The notes under the pieces were generated by a model. That model did not search any database and was not told where the DNA came from. It saw only the letters and a list, made by a program, of their open reading frames with translations. This document shows, piece by piece, positions 24,797 through 33,453 of a stretch of DNA of 64,000 bases. Location of the stretch: NCBI RefSeq assembly GCF_902459765.1, contig NZ_CABPSP010000001.1:613689-677688 (forward strand). Direction: 5' to 3'. The DNA is from Pandoraea anapnoica. GTDB lineage: Bacteria > Pseudomonadota > Gammaproteobacteria > Burkholderiales > Burkholderiaceae. The first letter of the stretch is position 1, and every line of letters begins with the position of its first letter. The translations under genes and the position numbers were made by a program.

Positions 24797-26242
24797 ATGA
24801 AAAAGCTCACGACATCTTTCGGCGCACCCGTCGTCGACAACAACAACATCCAGACGGCCGGCCGGCACGGCCCGGCGCTGCTCCAGGATGTCTGGTTCCT
24901 GGAAAAGCTTGCCCACTTCGACCGCGAAGTCATCCCCGAGCGTCGCATGCACGCCAAGGGGTCGGGCGCCTATGGCACGTTCACCGTCACGCACGACATC
25001 ACCCAATACACGCGCGCCAACTTGTTCTCCGAAATCGGCAAGAAAACCGAGTTGTTCGTGCGCTTCTCGTCGGTGGCCGGCGAGCGCGGCGCCGCCGATG
25101 CCGAGCGCGACATCCGTGGCTTCGCCATCAAGTTCTATACCGAGGAAGGCAACTGGGACCTGGTGGGCAACAACACGCCGGTGTTCTTCCTGCGCGACCC
25201 GCTCAAGTTCCCCGACCTGAACCACGCCGTGAAGCGCGACCCGCGCACTGGCATGCGCAGCGCCGAGACCAACTGGGACTTCTGGACCAGCCTTCCCGAG
25301 GCCTTCCACCAGGTCACCATCGTGATGAGCGACCGCGGCATTCCGCGTAGCTGGCGCCATATGCACGGCTTCGGCAGCCATACCTACAGCTTCATCAGCC
25401 AGGACATGCAGCGCTACTGGGTGAAGTTCCATTTCGTCACCCAGCAGGGCATCCAGAACCTGACCGACGCCGAGGCGGCCGAGGTGACCGGGCAGGACCG
25501 CGAGTACCATCAGCGCGACCTTTACGAAGCCATCGAGCGCAAGGAATTCCCGCGCTGGAAGCTGTTCGTGCAGATCATGCCCGAGGCCGACGCCGGCAAG
25601 TATCGCTACAACCCGTTCGACCTGACCAAAGTCTGGTCGAAGAAGGACTACCCGCTGATCGAAGTGGGCGTGATGGAGCTGAACCGCAATCCGGAGAACC
25701 ATTTCGCCGAGGTGGAACAGGCCGCGTTCGCGCCGTCGACGATCGTTCCGGGCGTCGGCTTCTCGCCGGACAAGATGCTGCAAGGCCGCCTGTTCTCGTA
25801 TGGTGATGCCGAGCGCTATCGCCTGGGCGTGAACCATCACCTGATTCCGGTGAACGCGCCGAAGGCAGCGAAGTACGTCAACAGCTATCACCGCGATGGC
25901 CGTGGCCGCACCGATGGCAACGCGGGCGGCACCATCGGCTACGAGCCGAACACGCGCGGCGAGTGGGCCGAGCAGCCCGACTTCCGCGAGCCGCCGCTTT
26001 CGGTGGAAGGCGCGGCCGACCACTGGAACCACCGCGTCGACGATGACTATTTCTCGCAGGCCGGTGACCTATTCCGCCTGATGTCGCCGGCCCAGCAGCA
26101 GGCGCTGTTCGACAACACGGCCCGCGCCATCAAGGGCGTGTCCAAAGCTGTGCAGCAACGGCACGTCAACCACTGCACGCAGGCCGAGCCGGCCTACGGC
26201 GCCGGTGTCGCGGCCGCTATCGAGAAGATCGAATCGAAGTAA
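24797..26242 (+). CDS. katA: Monofunctional haem catalase (small-subunit)
   Basis: Converts hydrogen peroxide to water and oxygen in the cytoplasm. The length of 481 aa fits clade 3 small-subunit catalases. The catalytic His is in [15 protein letters not shown], the distal Asn is in [11 protein letters not shown], and the proximal haem ligand lies in [17 protein letters not shown]. The N-terminus [13 protein letters not shown] is standard. I chose the ATG at 24797 from the family start; the frame opens at 24686. Third codon positions are almost all G or C, more so than in the genes to the left, so it may have a separate origin with the next gene. Confidence 0.95.
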   Translation: MKKLTTSFGAPVVDNNNIQTAGRHGPALLQDVWFLEKLAHFDREVIPERRMHAKGSGAYGTFTVTHDITQYTRANLFSEIGKKTELFVRFSSVAGERGAADAERDIRGFAIKFYTEEGNWDLVGNNTPVFFLRDPLKFPDLNHAVKRDPRTGMRSAETNWDFWTSLPEAFHQVTIVMSDRGIPRSWRHMHGFGSHTYSFISQDMQRYWVKFHFVTQQGIQNLTDAEAAEVTGQDREYHQRDLYEAIERKEFPRWKLFVQIMPEADAGKYRYNPFDLTKVWSKKDYPLIEVGVMELNRNPENHFAEVEQAAFAPSTIVPGVGFSPDKMLQGRLFSYGDAERYRLGVNHHLIPVNAPKAAKYVNSYHRDGRGRTDGNAGGTIGYEPNTRGEWAEQPDFREPPLSVEGAADHWNHRVDDDYFSQAGDLFRLMSPAQQQALFDNTARAIKGVSKAVQQRHVNHCTQAEPAYGAGVAAAIEKIESK

Positions 26243-26410
26243 TCATCCCTGGATGACCCGTGATCGTTGTATGAACTGGCGTTGTGCGCCGGCAATCCGG
26301 CCAAGGTTGGCAAGCCTGCCCCGTACACCGACGGTTCACGCAAAACACAAAAGTAAGGGCCGGTGACGGCGTAATCAAATAACTTGAATCAAATTTTGAA
26401 GGAAAAGCTC

Positions 26411-27409
26411 ATGTCAAACATCATCCCCCAACAAAACGCTGAACAACTGGACCAACCGGGCGCCGCGCGCCGCAAGCTGCTGGTCGGCAGCACGGTGGGT
26501 GCCGCCGCTGCATCGGTGGCTTCGATCGCCGCGCTGACGCCGGCCGCCGCAGAAGCAGCGCCGGCCGCCGGCCGCCCGTCGAAGCAGGGCCACTTCGTGA
26601 CCACCAAGGACGGCACGCGCATCTTCTACAAGGACTGGGGTTCGGGCCGTCCAGTGGTGTTCTCGCACGGCTGGCCGCTCGATGCCGACGCCTGGGACGC
26701 CCAGATGCTGTTCCTTGTGCAGAAGGGCTTCCGCGTGATCGCCCACGACCGCCGCGGCCATGGCCGCTCGGATCAACCGGCCCATGGCAACGACATGAAC
26801 ACCTACGCCGATGACCTGGCCGCCGTGCTCGACGCGCTGGACATAAAGGGCGCCACGCTGGTCGGCCATTCCACTGGCGGCGGCGAAGTGGCCCGCTACA
26901 TCGGCCGCCATGGCACGAAGCGCGTGGCCAAGGCCGTGCTGATCGGTGCTGTGCCGCCGACCATGGCCAAGAGCGCCGCTTACCCGAACGGCCTGCCGCT
27001 GGAAGTGTTCGACAACATCCGCAAGGGCGTTGCCCAGAACCGCTCGCAGTTCTACAAGGACTTGGCCACACCGTTCTTCGGCTTCAACCGTCCCAACGCC
27101 AAGGTCTCGCAGGGCACCATCGACGCGTTCTGGGCGCAGGGCATGGCCGGCGGTATCTTAGGCCAGTACCTGTGCATCAAGGAGTTCTCGGAAGTGGACT
27201 ACACCGAGGACCTGATGAAGATCGACGTGCCCACGCTGATCCTGCATGGCGACGACGACCAGATCGTGCCGATCGACAACGCGGGCAAGCTGTCCGCCAA
27301 GATCGTCAAGAACGCCACGCTGAAGGTCTACCCGGGTGCCTCGCACGGCATGTGTGTGGTCAACGCAGACCAGGTCAATGCCGACCTGCTGGCTTTCCTT
27401 GGCGCCTGA
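26411..27409 (+). CDS. Tat-exported alpha/beta hydrolase, non-haem chloroperoxidase-like
   Basis: A 332-aa alpha/beta hydrolase of the cofactor-free haloperoxidase/perhydrolase family. The N-terminus [20 protein letters not shown] looks like a Tat signal (an RRKLL variant of RRxFL), unlike cytoplasmic relatives. The catalytic Ser is in [19 protein letters not shown], the Asp in [11 protein letters not shown] and the His in [11 protein letters not shown]; the oxyanion [11 protein letters not shown] is typical. I chose the ATG at 26411 because AAGGAAAAG precedes it. It follows the catalase by 168 bases with similar GC-rich codons, so the pair may work on peroxide, the hydrolase in the periplasm. 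Confidence 0.9.
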   Translation: MSNIIPQQNAEQLDQPGAARRKLLVGSTVGAAAASVASIAALTPAAAEAAPAAGRPSKQGHFVTTKDGTRIFYKDWGSGRPVVFSHGWPLDADAWDAQMLFLVQKGFRVIAHDRRGHGRSDQPAHGNDMNTYADDLAAVLDALDIKGATLVGHSTGGGEVARYIGRHGTKRVAKAVLIGAVPPTMAKSAAYPNGLPLEVFDNIRKGVAQNRSQFYKDLATPFFGFNRPNAKVSQGTIDAFWAQGMAGGILGQYLCIKEFSEVDYTEDLMKIDVPTLILHGDDDQIVPIDNAGKLSAKIVKNATLKVYPGASHGMCVVNADQVNADLLAFLGA

Positions 27410-27584
27410 CTCCCGCAGATGCACTAACGCCATGTGCGAAACGAATCGGTCGTGCTCGGCGGGCCCGCGACCGTTTCTCTAGTTTCATCTTCTTCGCCGA
27501 GTTGGACCGCCAGTAGCAGTGGGAACGCGATCGTAAGGTCGCGTTACCGGTGTCTCCCGGGCATCGGATTTTTCGCCCTTATGA

Positions 27585-28646
27585 GCGATCGAGCGAGCGA
27601 CACTGTCGGGTTCACCATCGGTCATTGAACTCGCAGTTTGGCGATGCCCCCTTGTCTGCGACGATCTCAGCCTGCCGGTTTTCGAAGTCGCGCAGGGTGA
27701 GATCTCGGCCCAGTACCACTTCGAGTCATCGAGAAACGTCAGCTGGAGCATGCGCAACGAGTACCTCAGAAGGTACCTCTGGATACGCGGTGCCGTAGGC
27801 GCGCGCGCGTTCTACTATCAGGCGAGCCTTGCCGACGGCCTGGAGCTGCGAGAGCTCATGAACGGCCAGGACCACTTCCTCACGGAGCCAGAAGGCGGTT
27901 GGTATCAGATTGATCTGCGTGAGAACGAGGGGCGTCTCCTCCTCCAGGTCTGGGCGACAATTGTCGCCCTAAGCTGTGCGCAAACTCCCGAGCGAGGGGC
28001 TGACGGGCTCGCCTAGCCCGGAATCGAAAATCCAGTGACGCATGCTTGGGCGAACGCTCAGCTGCATGGAAGCATCGTCTACCTGGACGACCGGTTCCTT
28101 GAGAGATACGAGCAGAACGAGCACTTCGACTCCATGCCGGGGCGGCGAGGCTCGTGCAACCCGTCCTACGGTGGCCAGTGGGCATTCTCTTGGTGCGAGT
28201 GCATCGGATGCGACCTGATTCGAATTCCCATCCGCGAGCTCTACAAACCCACGCCCGGCTGGGAAATCCTGCACGCCCACCAGCATGCAGTGGCACCTTG
28301 GCGAGTCGAGGCAGTGGACCACGCAGAGGAGCACATCGCGTCCAAGACTGCCCGTCTCGTCGAGCAATTGCTTGACCTCGCCGACAACCTCGTACAACTC
28401 GGAGCGACGGTCGGGGTGGAGGCGAATGTCGACGATGTGCTGAAGTTCTCTCGCGGCGAGATCGCGGCCAACTGGTGGCATCGATATCCCCAGTTGAGCC
28501 GCCTCATCGGTCGCGTCATGTGGGACCTGCGCTACGAGGAGCTGAAGATCACAGACCATCTTGAGCTATCGAGGTACTTCGAGAACCCACGCGAGTATGA
28601 GCCCAAAGGCGGATGGCGATTTTCGACTTTCGCAAACATGGACTAG
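27585..28646 (+). pseudogene. Unknown gene split by an in-frame TAG, N-terminus lost
   Basis: A single reading frame runs from just after a stop at 27582 to 28646, broken only by TAG at 28014-28016. Both halves read like real protein: before it CDDLSLPVFEVAQGE, SMRNEYLRRYLWIRGAV and GGWYQIDLRENEGRLLLQVW; after it NPVTHAWANAQLHGSIVYLD and GRVMWDLRYEELKITDHLEL. The second half (from GTG 28035) has no ribosome site of its own. No credible start exists for the first half. I do not recognise the family. The simplest reading is a decayed gene with one nonsense change (TGG to TAG would restore Trp). It lies just left of the IS element. Confidence 0.5.
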
Positions 28647-28817
28647 CAAGCCCCCCAACAGCCGTTTTTCTCGAGCCAAGGGAGCGCCGCGGTCACATCT
28701 TGGTGATCACACCCGTTGGCGCCGCGGGAGCGGGAAGGGGGCTGCTAACAAGCTGACCTGCTCCCCCTGAATAGTCCGCAGACGGTGTAGAGTCCGTTCC
28801 AACGAAGGGGAACGGAA

Positions 28818-29078
28818 GTGAAGAAGCGATTCAGTGAAGAGCAAATCATTGGCGTGTTGAAGGAAGGCGAGGCAGGTCTCAAGCCGGCCGAGTTGTGCCG
28901 TAAGTACGGAATCTCGGAAGCGACCTACTACAACTGGAAAGCCAAATTCGGCGGGATGACCGTGTCGGATGCGCAGCGTCTTAAGGAGCTTGAGCAGGAG
29001 AATGGCCGGCTGAAGCGATTGCTGGCCGATTCGATGCTGGACAACGCAGCGCTGAAGAACCTGCTTGCCCGAAAGTAG
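28818..29078 (+). CDS. IS3-family transposase OrfA
   Basis: The 86-aa DNA-binding part of the IS407-group transposase. A helix-turn-helix (RFSEEQIIGVLKEGEAG then AELCRKYGISEATYYNWK) is followed by a leucine-zipper-like coil (KELEQENGRLKRLLAD) for oligomerisation. It ends LLARK then TAG. The sequence CCC-GAA-AGT across the end contains an AAAG slip site, so ribosomes can shift -1 into orfB to make the full transposase. Confidence 0.9.
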   Translation: MKKRFSEEQIIGVLKEGEAGLKPAELCRKYGISEATYYNWKAKFGGMTVSDAQRLKELEQENGRLKRLLADSMLDNAALKNLLARK

Positions 29079-29938
29079 CAAGCCCGCAAGCCAAACGCGA
29101 AGCGGTCCGAACGTTGATGACCGAGCGCGCGATGGGTGTCACCCGGGCTTGCGGGCTGGTGGGAATTTCGCGGTCGTTGTTCCGTTATGAGTCGAGCCGA
29201 ACCGACGACGTGGAGTTGACGAGCAGAATGGTGGCCATTGCGGCGCAGAAGCGCCGGTATGGCTATCGCCGCATTCACGTGCTGTTGCGTCGGGAGGGTT
29301 GGCTGGCGAACCACAAGCGGGTTTGGCGGCTGTACAGCCAGGCGGGACTGAGCGTGCGCAAACGAAGGCGCAAGCGCATTGCCGCAGTCGAACGGACCCC
29401 TCGACCGCTACCAACAGGACCGAATCAAAGCTGGTCAATGGACTTCGTCTCTGACGGCTTGGCGTACGGTCGGCGGTTTCGGTGCCTGAATGTAGTCGAC
29501 GATTACACGCGTGAATGCCTTGTCATCGAGGTCGACACTTCACTGCCAGGGCAGCGCGTGAGGCAAGTGCTGGAGCGTTTGCGGGAGATGCGCGGATTGC
29601 CGTTATCCATCACCTTGGACAACGGGCCGGAGTTCGCTGGCAAGGTATTGGATGCCTGGGCGTACGAGGTCGGCATCACGCTGTCGTTCATCCGACCCGG
29701 CAAACCTGTGGAGAACGCCTACATCGAGAGCTTCAACGGGCGGTTCCGTGACGAATGTCTGAACGAACACTGGTTCGTCTCGCTGCGTCACGCCAAGCAC
29801 TTGATTGAATCGTGGCGTATCGAGTACAACACAGACCGGCCTCACAGCTCTCTCGGCTACCTGACGCCCGAGCAGTTTGCTCGGGCGCATGAAGAACAGA
29901 AGTTTTTAACCTCGGACTCTAAAAGCGTTTCGGACTAA
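29069..29938 (+). CDS. IS3-family transposase OrfB (DDE catalytic part)
   Basis: Catalytic half of the transposase, in the -1 frame relative to orfA. The frame is open from inside the orfA end (reading VASPQAKREAVRTL) and has a possible own start at 29114-29117. The integrase core shows the first Asp in SWSMDFVSD, the second in TLDNGPEF, and Glu in AYIESFNGRFRDECLNEHWF. The tail IEYNTDRPHSSLGYLTPEQF is typical. All three catalytic residues are present and the frame is full length, so the enzyme is probably active as an OrfAB fusion made by -1 frameshifting. Confidence 0.9.
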   Translation, partial: PKVASPQAKREAVRTLMTERAMGVTRACGLVGISRSLFRYESSRTDDVELTSRMVAIAAQKRRYGYRRIHVLLRREGWLANHKRVWRLYSQAGLSVRKRRRKRIAAVERTPRPLPTGPNQSWSMDFVSDGLAYGRRFRCLNVVDDYTRECLVIEVDTSLPGQRVRQVLERLREMRGLPLSITLDNGPEFAGKVLDAWAYEVGITLSFIRPGKPVENAYIESFNGRFRDECLNEHWFVSLRHAKHLIESWRIEYNTDRPHSSLGYLTPEQFARAHEEQKFLTSDSKSVSD

Positions 29939-30087
29939 AACCGGGGGCAGGTCAATTCACTAACGCAGTTCCTGCTCGCGTCATAGTGCATTCGGAGACT
30001 CGACGACGCGACATTCAGTTGGGAAATCTGACAATCGTGTTCAAATTAACGGCGCCAAGTCGGTTGTTCTGGGCTGGAAGGCCTGCC

Positions 30088-30273
30088 ATGCGATTGATCC
30101 AAGCTATCTATTGGTTGCGCGGTACAGACGCGTTCGAGTCGGAAAAGTTTTACCGGCAATTGGACCGAATCTTGAAAGAGCAGCATCATGGGCAGGCCAT
30201 CATCGAGGACCTCCGCGAGGGGTTCCACACGTTACCTGCTTGGATACAGTCATTGGTACGCGAATACATTTGA
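30088..30273 (+). CDS. Small hypothetical protein
   Basis: A 61-aa protein that I do not recognise. GGAAGG six bases before the ATG at 30088 makes it a plausible gene; the frame is open back to 29986. It is mostly helical and charged (FYRQLDRILKEQHHGQAII), ending HTLPAWIQSLVREYI. It sits 134 bases right of the IS end, in a stretch with other broken genes, so it could also be a fragment. Confidence 0.35.
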   Translation: MRLIQAIYWLRGTDAFESEKFYRQLDRILKEQHHGQAIIEDLREGFHTLPAWIQSLVREYI

Positions 30274-30397
30274 TGGGACTTGAGCCGCACGAAAGAGATA
30301 CGGTGAATCAGTTTGAAAATTTTCTCATCATTTTTTGACGTCAGCAGTTTCGATTTCATGCCCCACTATCATTGGGTCCCTCTCGTCGAGCAAAGCG

Positions 30398-30547
30398 TCA
30401 GTCGGTGCGGCTGTTGCGGGATTTATTCTTTATAAGCGCGACGCCAACTGCAATGAGCATGCCCCCGAAAATAACTGTGACGGCGATGAGACCCATAAGA
30501 TGATCATATTTCCCAAAAAACAAATCGATCAGACCTGTTGTGCTCAC
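30398..30547 (-). CDS. Small single-span membrane protein, possibly a fragment
   Basis: From GTG at 30547 the minus strand codes for 49 aa: an N-terminal STTGLIDLFFGKYDHL, one clear membrane helix (MGLIAVTVIFGGMLIAVGVAL) and a basic tail KNKSRNSRTD. The hydrophobic span followed by positive charges is what a real bitopic protein looks like. The frame opens at a TAA just upstream, and no ribosome site is seen. I do not know the family. It may be an intact small protein or the end of a larger lost one. Confidence 0.35.
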   Translation of the reverse strand: MSTTGLIDLFFGKYDHLMGLIAVTVIFGGMLIAVGVALIKNKSRNSRTD

Positions 30548-30705
30548 GCAAGTGCTTGCTTGAGACCGAAAATCTTTGTCTGAGTGTGAGGCACCTTATT
30601 CCACGCTAGATCGTACGACATGAGTCCTCAAGCTGCGAGGAAAGCGCAGCCTTTTCTTTGTCGTCTCACAAGATGAATCCGAGTTAGGGCTACTTCTTAC
30701 GCATG

Positions 30706-30888
30706 CTATTGGTGTAGCGCGCCAGGGATTCTGTTAGCGAAGCAGCGGATTTTGGCGGAAGCTTGCGTCGCAAACCCGCCCCAATCTTCTAATCCTAAGT
30801 ATCGTCGGGAAAAACCAGAGCCGATGAAGAGAAAGGCTCCAGCGTTACGTGATTTCAGAATTTCGGTCAGCTGCGACTCAATACTCAT
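30706..30888 (-). pseudogene. N-terminal stub of a SIR2-like protein (probable defence gene remnant)
   Basis: The minus-strand frame starts MSIESQLTEILKSRNAGAFL, then FIGSGFSRRYLGLEDWGG. This is the Rossmann-type NAD-binding N-terminus of SIR2-like proteins found in bacterial defence systems, where LFxGSGxS and a following RYxGLxxW are conserved. After WGG the sequence stops resembling the family and ends at 30706, so more than 80% of the gene is missing. In the +1 frame the same stretch reads SLTESLARYTNSMRKK then a stop at 30691, which could be the joined end of this or another gene. I take it as an internal deletion. Confidence 0.55.
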
Positions 30889-31241
30889 TTTGCTCTTACC
30901 CCCGAACGACAGAATGCCAACAGTGTCCCACACAGCAGAGACTTGAACACTTTCTTACCGATTTCTGAGCAATGCAAAGTCAAGGCAGGCGTCGATGCGG
31001 TCATCTACCGCCATTCCCTTGGTCCCTCTGGATGACCGAACTTGGCCGAAAGCGGTCGTAACACTTTGCCGCTATATGACCCGTGCCCGGCAGTGTGGCC
31101 TACGGGTCACCCTGACCCCGCCACGCCGTTACCGTTTTTATTCCCAATTACCGTTTTTATTACTATTAACACCCGCCCGAATCCGCTACGCAACAAACGT
31201 GCTAGAATCGTTGACTGATCAAACATTGATCCATCCAAAAA
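30889..31241. other. Intergenic, promoter side of the drug exporter
   Basis: 353 bases, no intact gene. The left part is the former promoter of the SIR2-like stub. The right part holds a tandem repeat and a -10-like TGCTAGAAT (31202-31210) about 32 bases before the exporter ATG. Confidence 0.45.
31129..31161 (+). repeat. Direct repeat TTACCGTTTTTATT x2, possible operator
   Basis: TTACCGTTTTTATT occurs at 31129-31142 and 31148-31161, start to start 19 bases apart, 40-75 bases upstream of the exporter's -10-like sequence. It is AT-rich in a GC-rich region. It may bind the MarR-type regulator encoded after the exporter or another activator. MarR sites are usually palindromic, so the assignment is uncertain. 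Confidence 0.5.
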
Positions 31242-32837
31242 ATGGCTCCCAGTCCTAGCACCCCGCACTCGGCGGGGCAGGTGTTGCCCTTCCGGCAGTC
31301 GCTCGTGGCGATGCTCGGCCTTTGTTTCTGCACGATGATGGTGGCGCTCGACCAGACCGTGGTCGGGACCGCGCTGCCGACCATCGTCGCGGAACTCAAA
31401 GGGTTCGAGTACTACGCGTGGGTCGCAACGTCGTATCTCCTCACTTCCGTTATCACCGTCCCCATCTTCGGACGCCTCGGCGATTTCTACGGCCGCAAGC
31501 GCTTCGTCATGGCGGCGATCATCGTCTTTACGGCAGCGTCGGTTCTCTGCGGGGCGGCGAACAGCATGCCGTTCCTCGTCTTCGCCCGCGCCCTGCAGGG
31601 CATCGGCGGCGGTATGCTCGTCGGGACCGCGTTCGCGTGCGTGCCGGAACTGTTCCCCGATCCTCACGTGCGTCTGCGCTGGCAGGTCATGCTCAGCTCG
31701 GCCTTCGGCATCGCGAACGCCATCGGGCCCTCGCTCGGGGGCTTCCTCACCGAAGCCTACGGCTGGCGCTCGGTCTTCTACGTCAATCTGCCCGTCGGCT
31801 TGCTCGGCATCTGGTTCATCGGACGCCACCTGCCGCAAATGCGCGCGGAAGAACACAGCAAGGCCAGCATCGACTGGCTCGGCGCTGTGCTCATCACCGC
31901 AGCGCTCGGTAGCTTGCAGATGCTCGTCGAATGGCTGCCTGCCGACGGTCTCTCACGCGGTGTGGTGACACTGGCTGTCGTGCTGGTCGTCTCGTCGTTC
32001 GCGCTCTATCGGTGGGAACAGCGAACCTCGCATCCGATCGTGCCGTTCGAGATGTTCCGCGACAAATCGCTCGCGCCGCTGTTCGTGCTGTCCGTTTTCG
32101 CCGGATTCTCGATGTTCGGGCTGCTGTTCTACGCGCCGCTGCTGCTGCAAGGCGGCTTCGGACTCTCACCGCGTGAAACCGGTTTGCTCATCACACCGCT
32201 GGTCGTGTGTATCACCGTGGGAAGCATTGTGAACGGGCGCCTGATTACCCGTCTGCGGAATCCGAACGTGATGTTGTACGGTGGCTTCCTGCTGCTCGCG
32301 TTGGCCTGCGCAGGCATCATCACAACGCATCGCGGCACCTCGCATCTGCTGATCGCTGCGTACATGTTCCTTGCGGGTCTGGGCCTTGGCTTCGTAATGC
32401 CGAACCTGACGGTCTTTGCGCAGGAAGTCGCCGGGCGTGCGCACCTCGGGATCGCCACTGCGCTGATGCAATCGCTGCGGATGATCGGCGGGATGCTCGG
32501 CACGGCTATCGTCGGCACGCTGGTGAATCACAGCTATACGGCACGTGTCTCCGATGCGCTGGTAGCCAACGAAGGCACGCGTTTCACGTCGCAGCTGTCC
32601 GATCCGCAGATCCTTGTGAACGCCACGGCGCAGAGCGATTTTCTGACGACGCTCGCACACATGGGCCAGAACGGCGCGCTGTTTATCGAATCGGCACGCA
32701 CGTCGCTCGTCGCCGCCATTCACAACGGGCAGATGGTGTCACTCGCGGCGGCGCTTGCCGGGTTGTGGTTCGTGCGACGCGTGCCGCTCATTCGTCTGAC
32801 GCGCGGCGCAAAGCCGCAGCCGCCAGCGGGGGAGTGA
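31242..32837 (+). CDS. MFS multidrug exporter, DHA2 family (14 spans)
   Basis: Proton-driven drug efflux pump of the EmrB/QacA type, 531 aa. Family motifs are MMVALDQTVVGTALPTIV in helix 1, GRLGDFYGRKRF (motif A), RALQGIGGGMLVG (motif B), and GPSLGGFLTEAYGWRSVFYV followed by NLPVG (motif C and following). Fourteen hydrophobic spans are visible. There is no HlyD-type adaptor gene beside it, so it probably acts alone at the inner membrane. It is co-transcribed with a MarR-type regulator 4 bases downstream, suggesting ligand-induced expression. The ATG is taken at 31242; an extended -10 lies just upstream. Confidence 0.9.
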   Translation: MAPSPSTPHSAGQVLPFRQSLVAMLGLCFCTMMVALDQTVVGTALPTIVAELKGFEYYAWVATSYLLTSVITVPIFGRLGDFYGRKRFVMAAIIVFTAASVLCGAANSMPFLVFARALQGIGGGMLVGTAFACVPELFPDPHVRLRWQVMLSSAFGIANAIGPSLGGFLTEAYGWRSVFYVNLPVGLLGIWFIGRHLPQMRAEEHSKASIDWLGAVLITAALGSLQMLVEWLPADGLSRGVVTLAVVLVVSSFALYRWEQRTSHPIVPFEMFRDKSLAPLFVLSVFAGFSMFGLLFYAPLLLQGGFGLSPRETGLLITPLVVCITVGSIVNGRLITRLRNPNVMLYGGFLLLALACAGIITTHRGTSHLLIAAYMFLAGLGLGFVMPNLTVFAQEVAGRAHLGIATALMQSLRMIGGMLGTAIVGTLVNHSYTARVSDALVANEGTRFTSQLSDPQILVNATAQSDFLTTLAHMGQNGALFIESARTSLVAAIHNGQMVSLAAALAGLWFVRRVPLIRLTRGAKPQPPAGE

Positions 32838-32841
32838 CGCG

Positions 32842-33357
32842 ATGCCGACCGCTTTGAAACGTAACGTCATTCAGCAACTGAGTCTGACCTACCGCGCGAT
32901 GATGCTCGCCTTCGACGCGCAGGTCGGACATCCGCTGCCGCGCTGGCGCATCATTCTCGCGCTGGCCGAACGCGGCACCTGCTCGCAGAAGTTTCTTGCC
33001 GAACATTGCCGTCTCGATCCGGCGTCGTTGACGCGTCAGCTTCAGTCGATGGAAGCGCTCGGCTGGCTGTCGCGCGCGACCGACCCGGACGATAATCGTC
33101 TGACGAATGTCACGCTGACGGATGCGGGAATGGCTGTGCACGACGAGGCGACGCCGCGCCGTCAGGCTTTCTTCGACGACACGCTGGCAGGCATGACGCC
33201 GGATGAGATCGCCACGCTGGAGAGCGCGCTCGTGCACCTGGAGGCGCAGTTCAAGTCGGTGGCGTCCAGAGCGAAGTCGGGCGCTGCTGCACCTGATACA
33301 CCGAACGCTACGGATACCACGCCCGCACGAAAGCGAGCCTCCAAAAACGCGTCATAG
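32842..33357 (+). CDS. MarR-family transcriptional regulator
   Basis: Winged-helix regulator of 171 aa, probably a repressor of the exporter operon. The DNA-binding part has CSQKFLAEHCRLDPASLTRQ, then LQSMEALGWLSR and DPDDNRLTNVTLTDAG, the recognition helix and wing typical of MarR. The C-terminus has a low-complexity Ala/Lys-rich tail after residue 145. GGGGGAG eight bases before the ATG is the ribosome site. Ligand and operator are unknown. A strong terminator follows at 33386. Confidence 0.9.
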   Translation: MPTALKRNVIQQLSLTYRAMMLAFDAQVGHPLPRWRIILALAERGTCSQKFLAEHCRLDPASLTRQLQSMEALGWLSRATDPDDNRLTNVTLTDAGMAVHDEATPRRQAFFDDTLAGMTPDEIATLESALVHLEAQFKSVASRAKSGAAAPDTPNATDTTPARKRASKNAS

Positions 33358-33385
33358 GTCGCTCGACCCTGCGGACGTCGGCCAC

Positions 33386-33420
33386 GAAAAAGCCGCTTCG
33401 GATTCGAAGCGGCTTTTTCT
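33386..33420 (+). terminator. Rho-independent terminator after the MarR gene
   Basis: A stem of AAAAGCCGCTTCG and CGAAGCGGCTTTT around a short GATT loop, followed by T residues. A-rich on one side and T-rich on the other, it can serve both strands and also ends the convergent deaminase gene. Confidence 0.9.
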
Positions 33421-33453
33421 TTGAGACGGTGAAGAGGAGCGGTGTGACGGCGA

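Larger units (their letters stand above)
28754..29954 (+). mobile_element. IS3-family insertion sequence, IS407 group
   Basis: A 1201-base element with terminal inverted repeats. The left end is TGACCTGCTCCCCCTGAA and the right end, read inward, is TGACCTGCCCCCGGTTTT. It holds orfA and orfB in the 0 and -1 frames, the usual IS3 layout, with both frames open. IS407-group elements normally make a 4-base target duplication. Here the flanks are AAGC (left) and ATTC (right), so none is seen. The copy looks intact and able to move, but its surroundings have been rearranged since insertion. Confidence 0.88.

Noticed and set aside
30995-31258. An 87-codon plus-strand ORF ahead of the drug exporter
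   Set aside because: It overlaps the exporter start, covers the promoter and repeats, and has no recognisable sequence.
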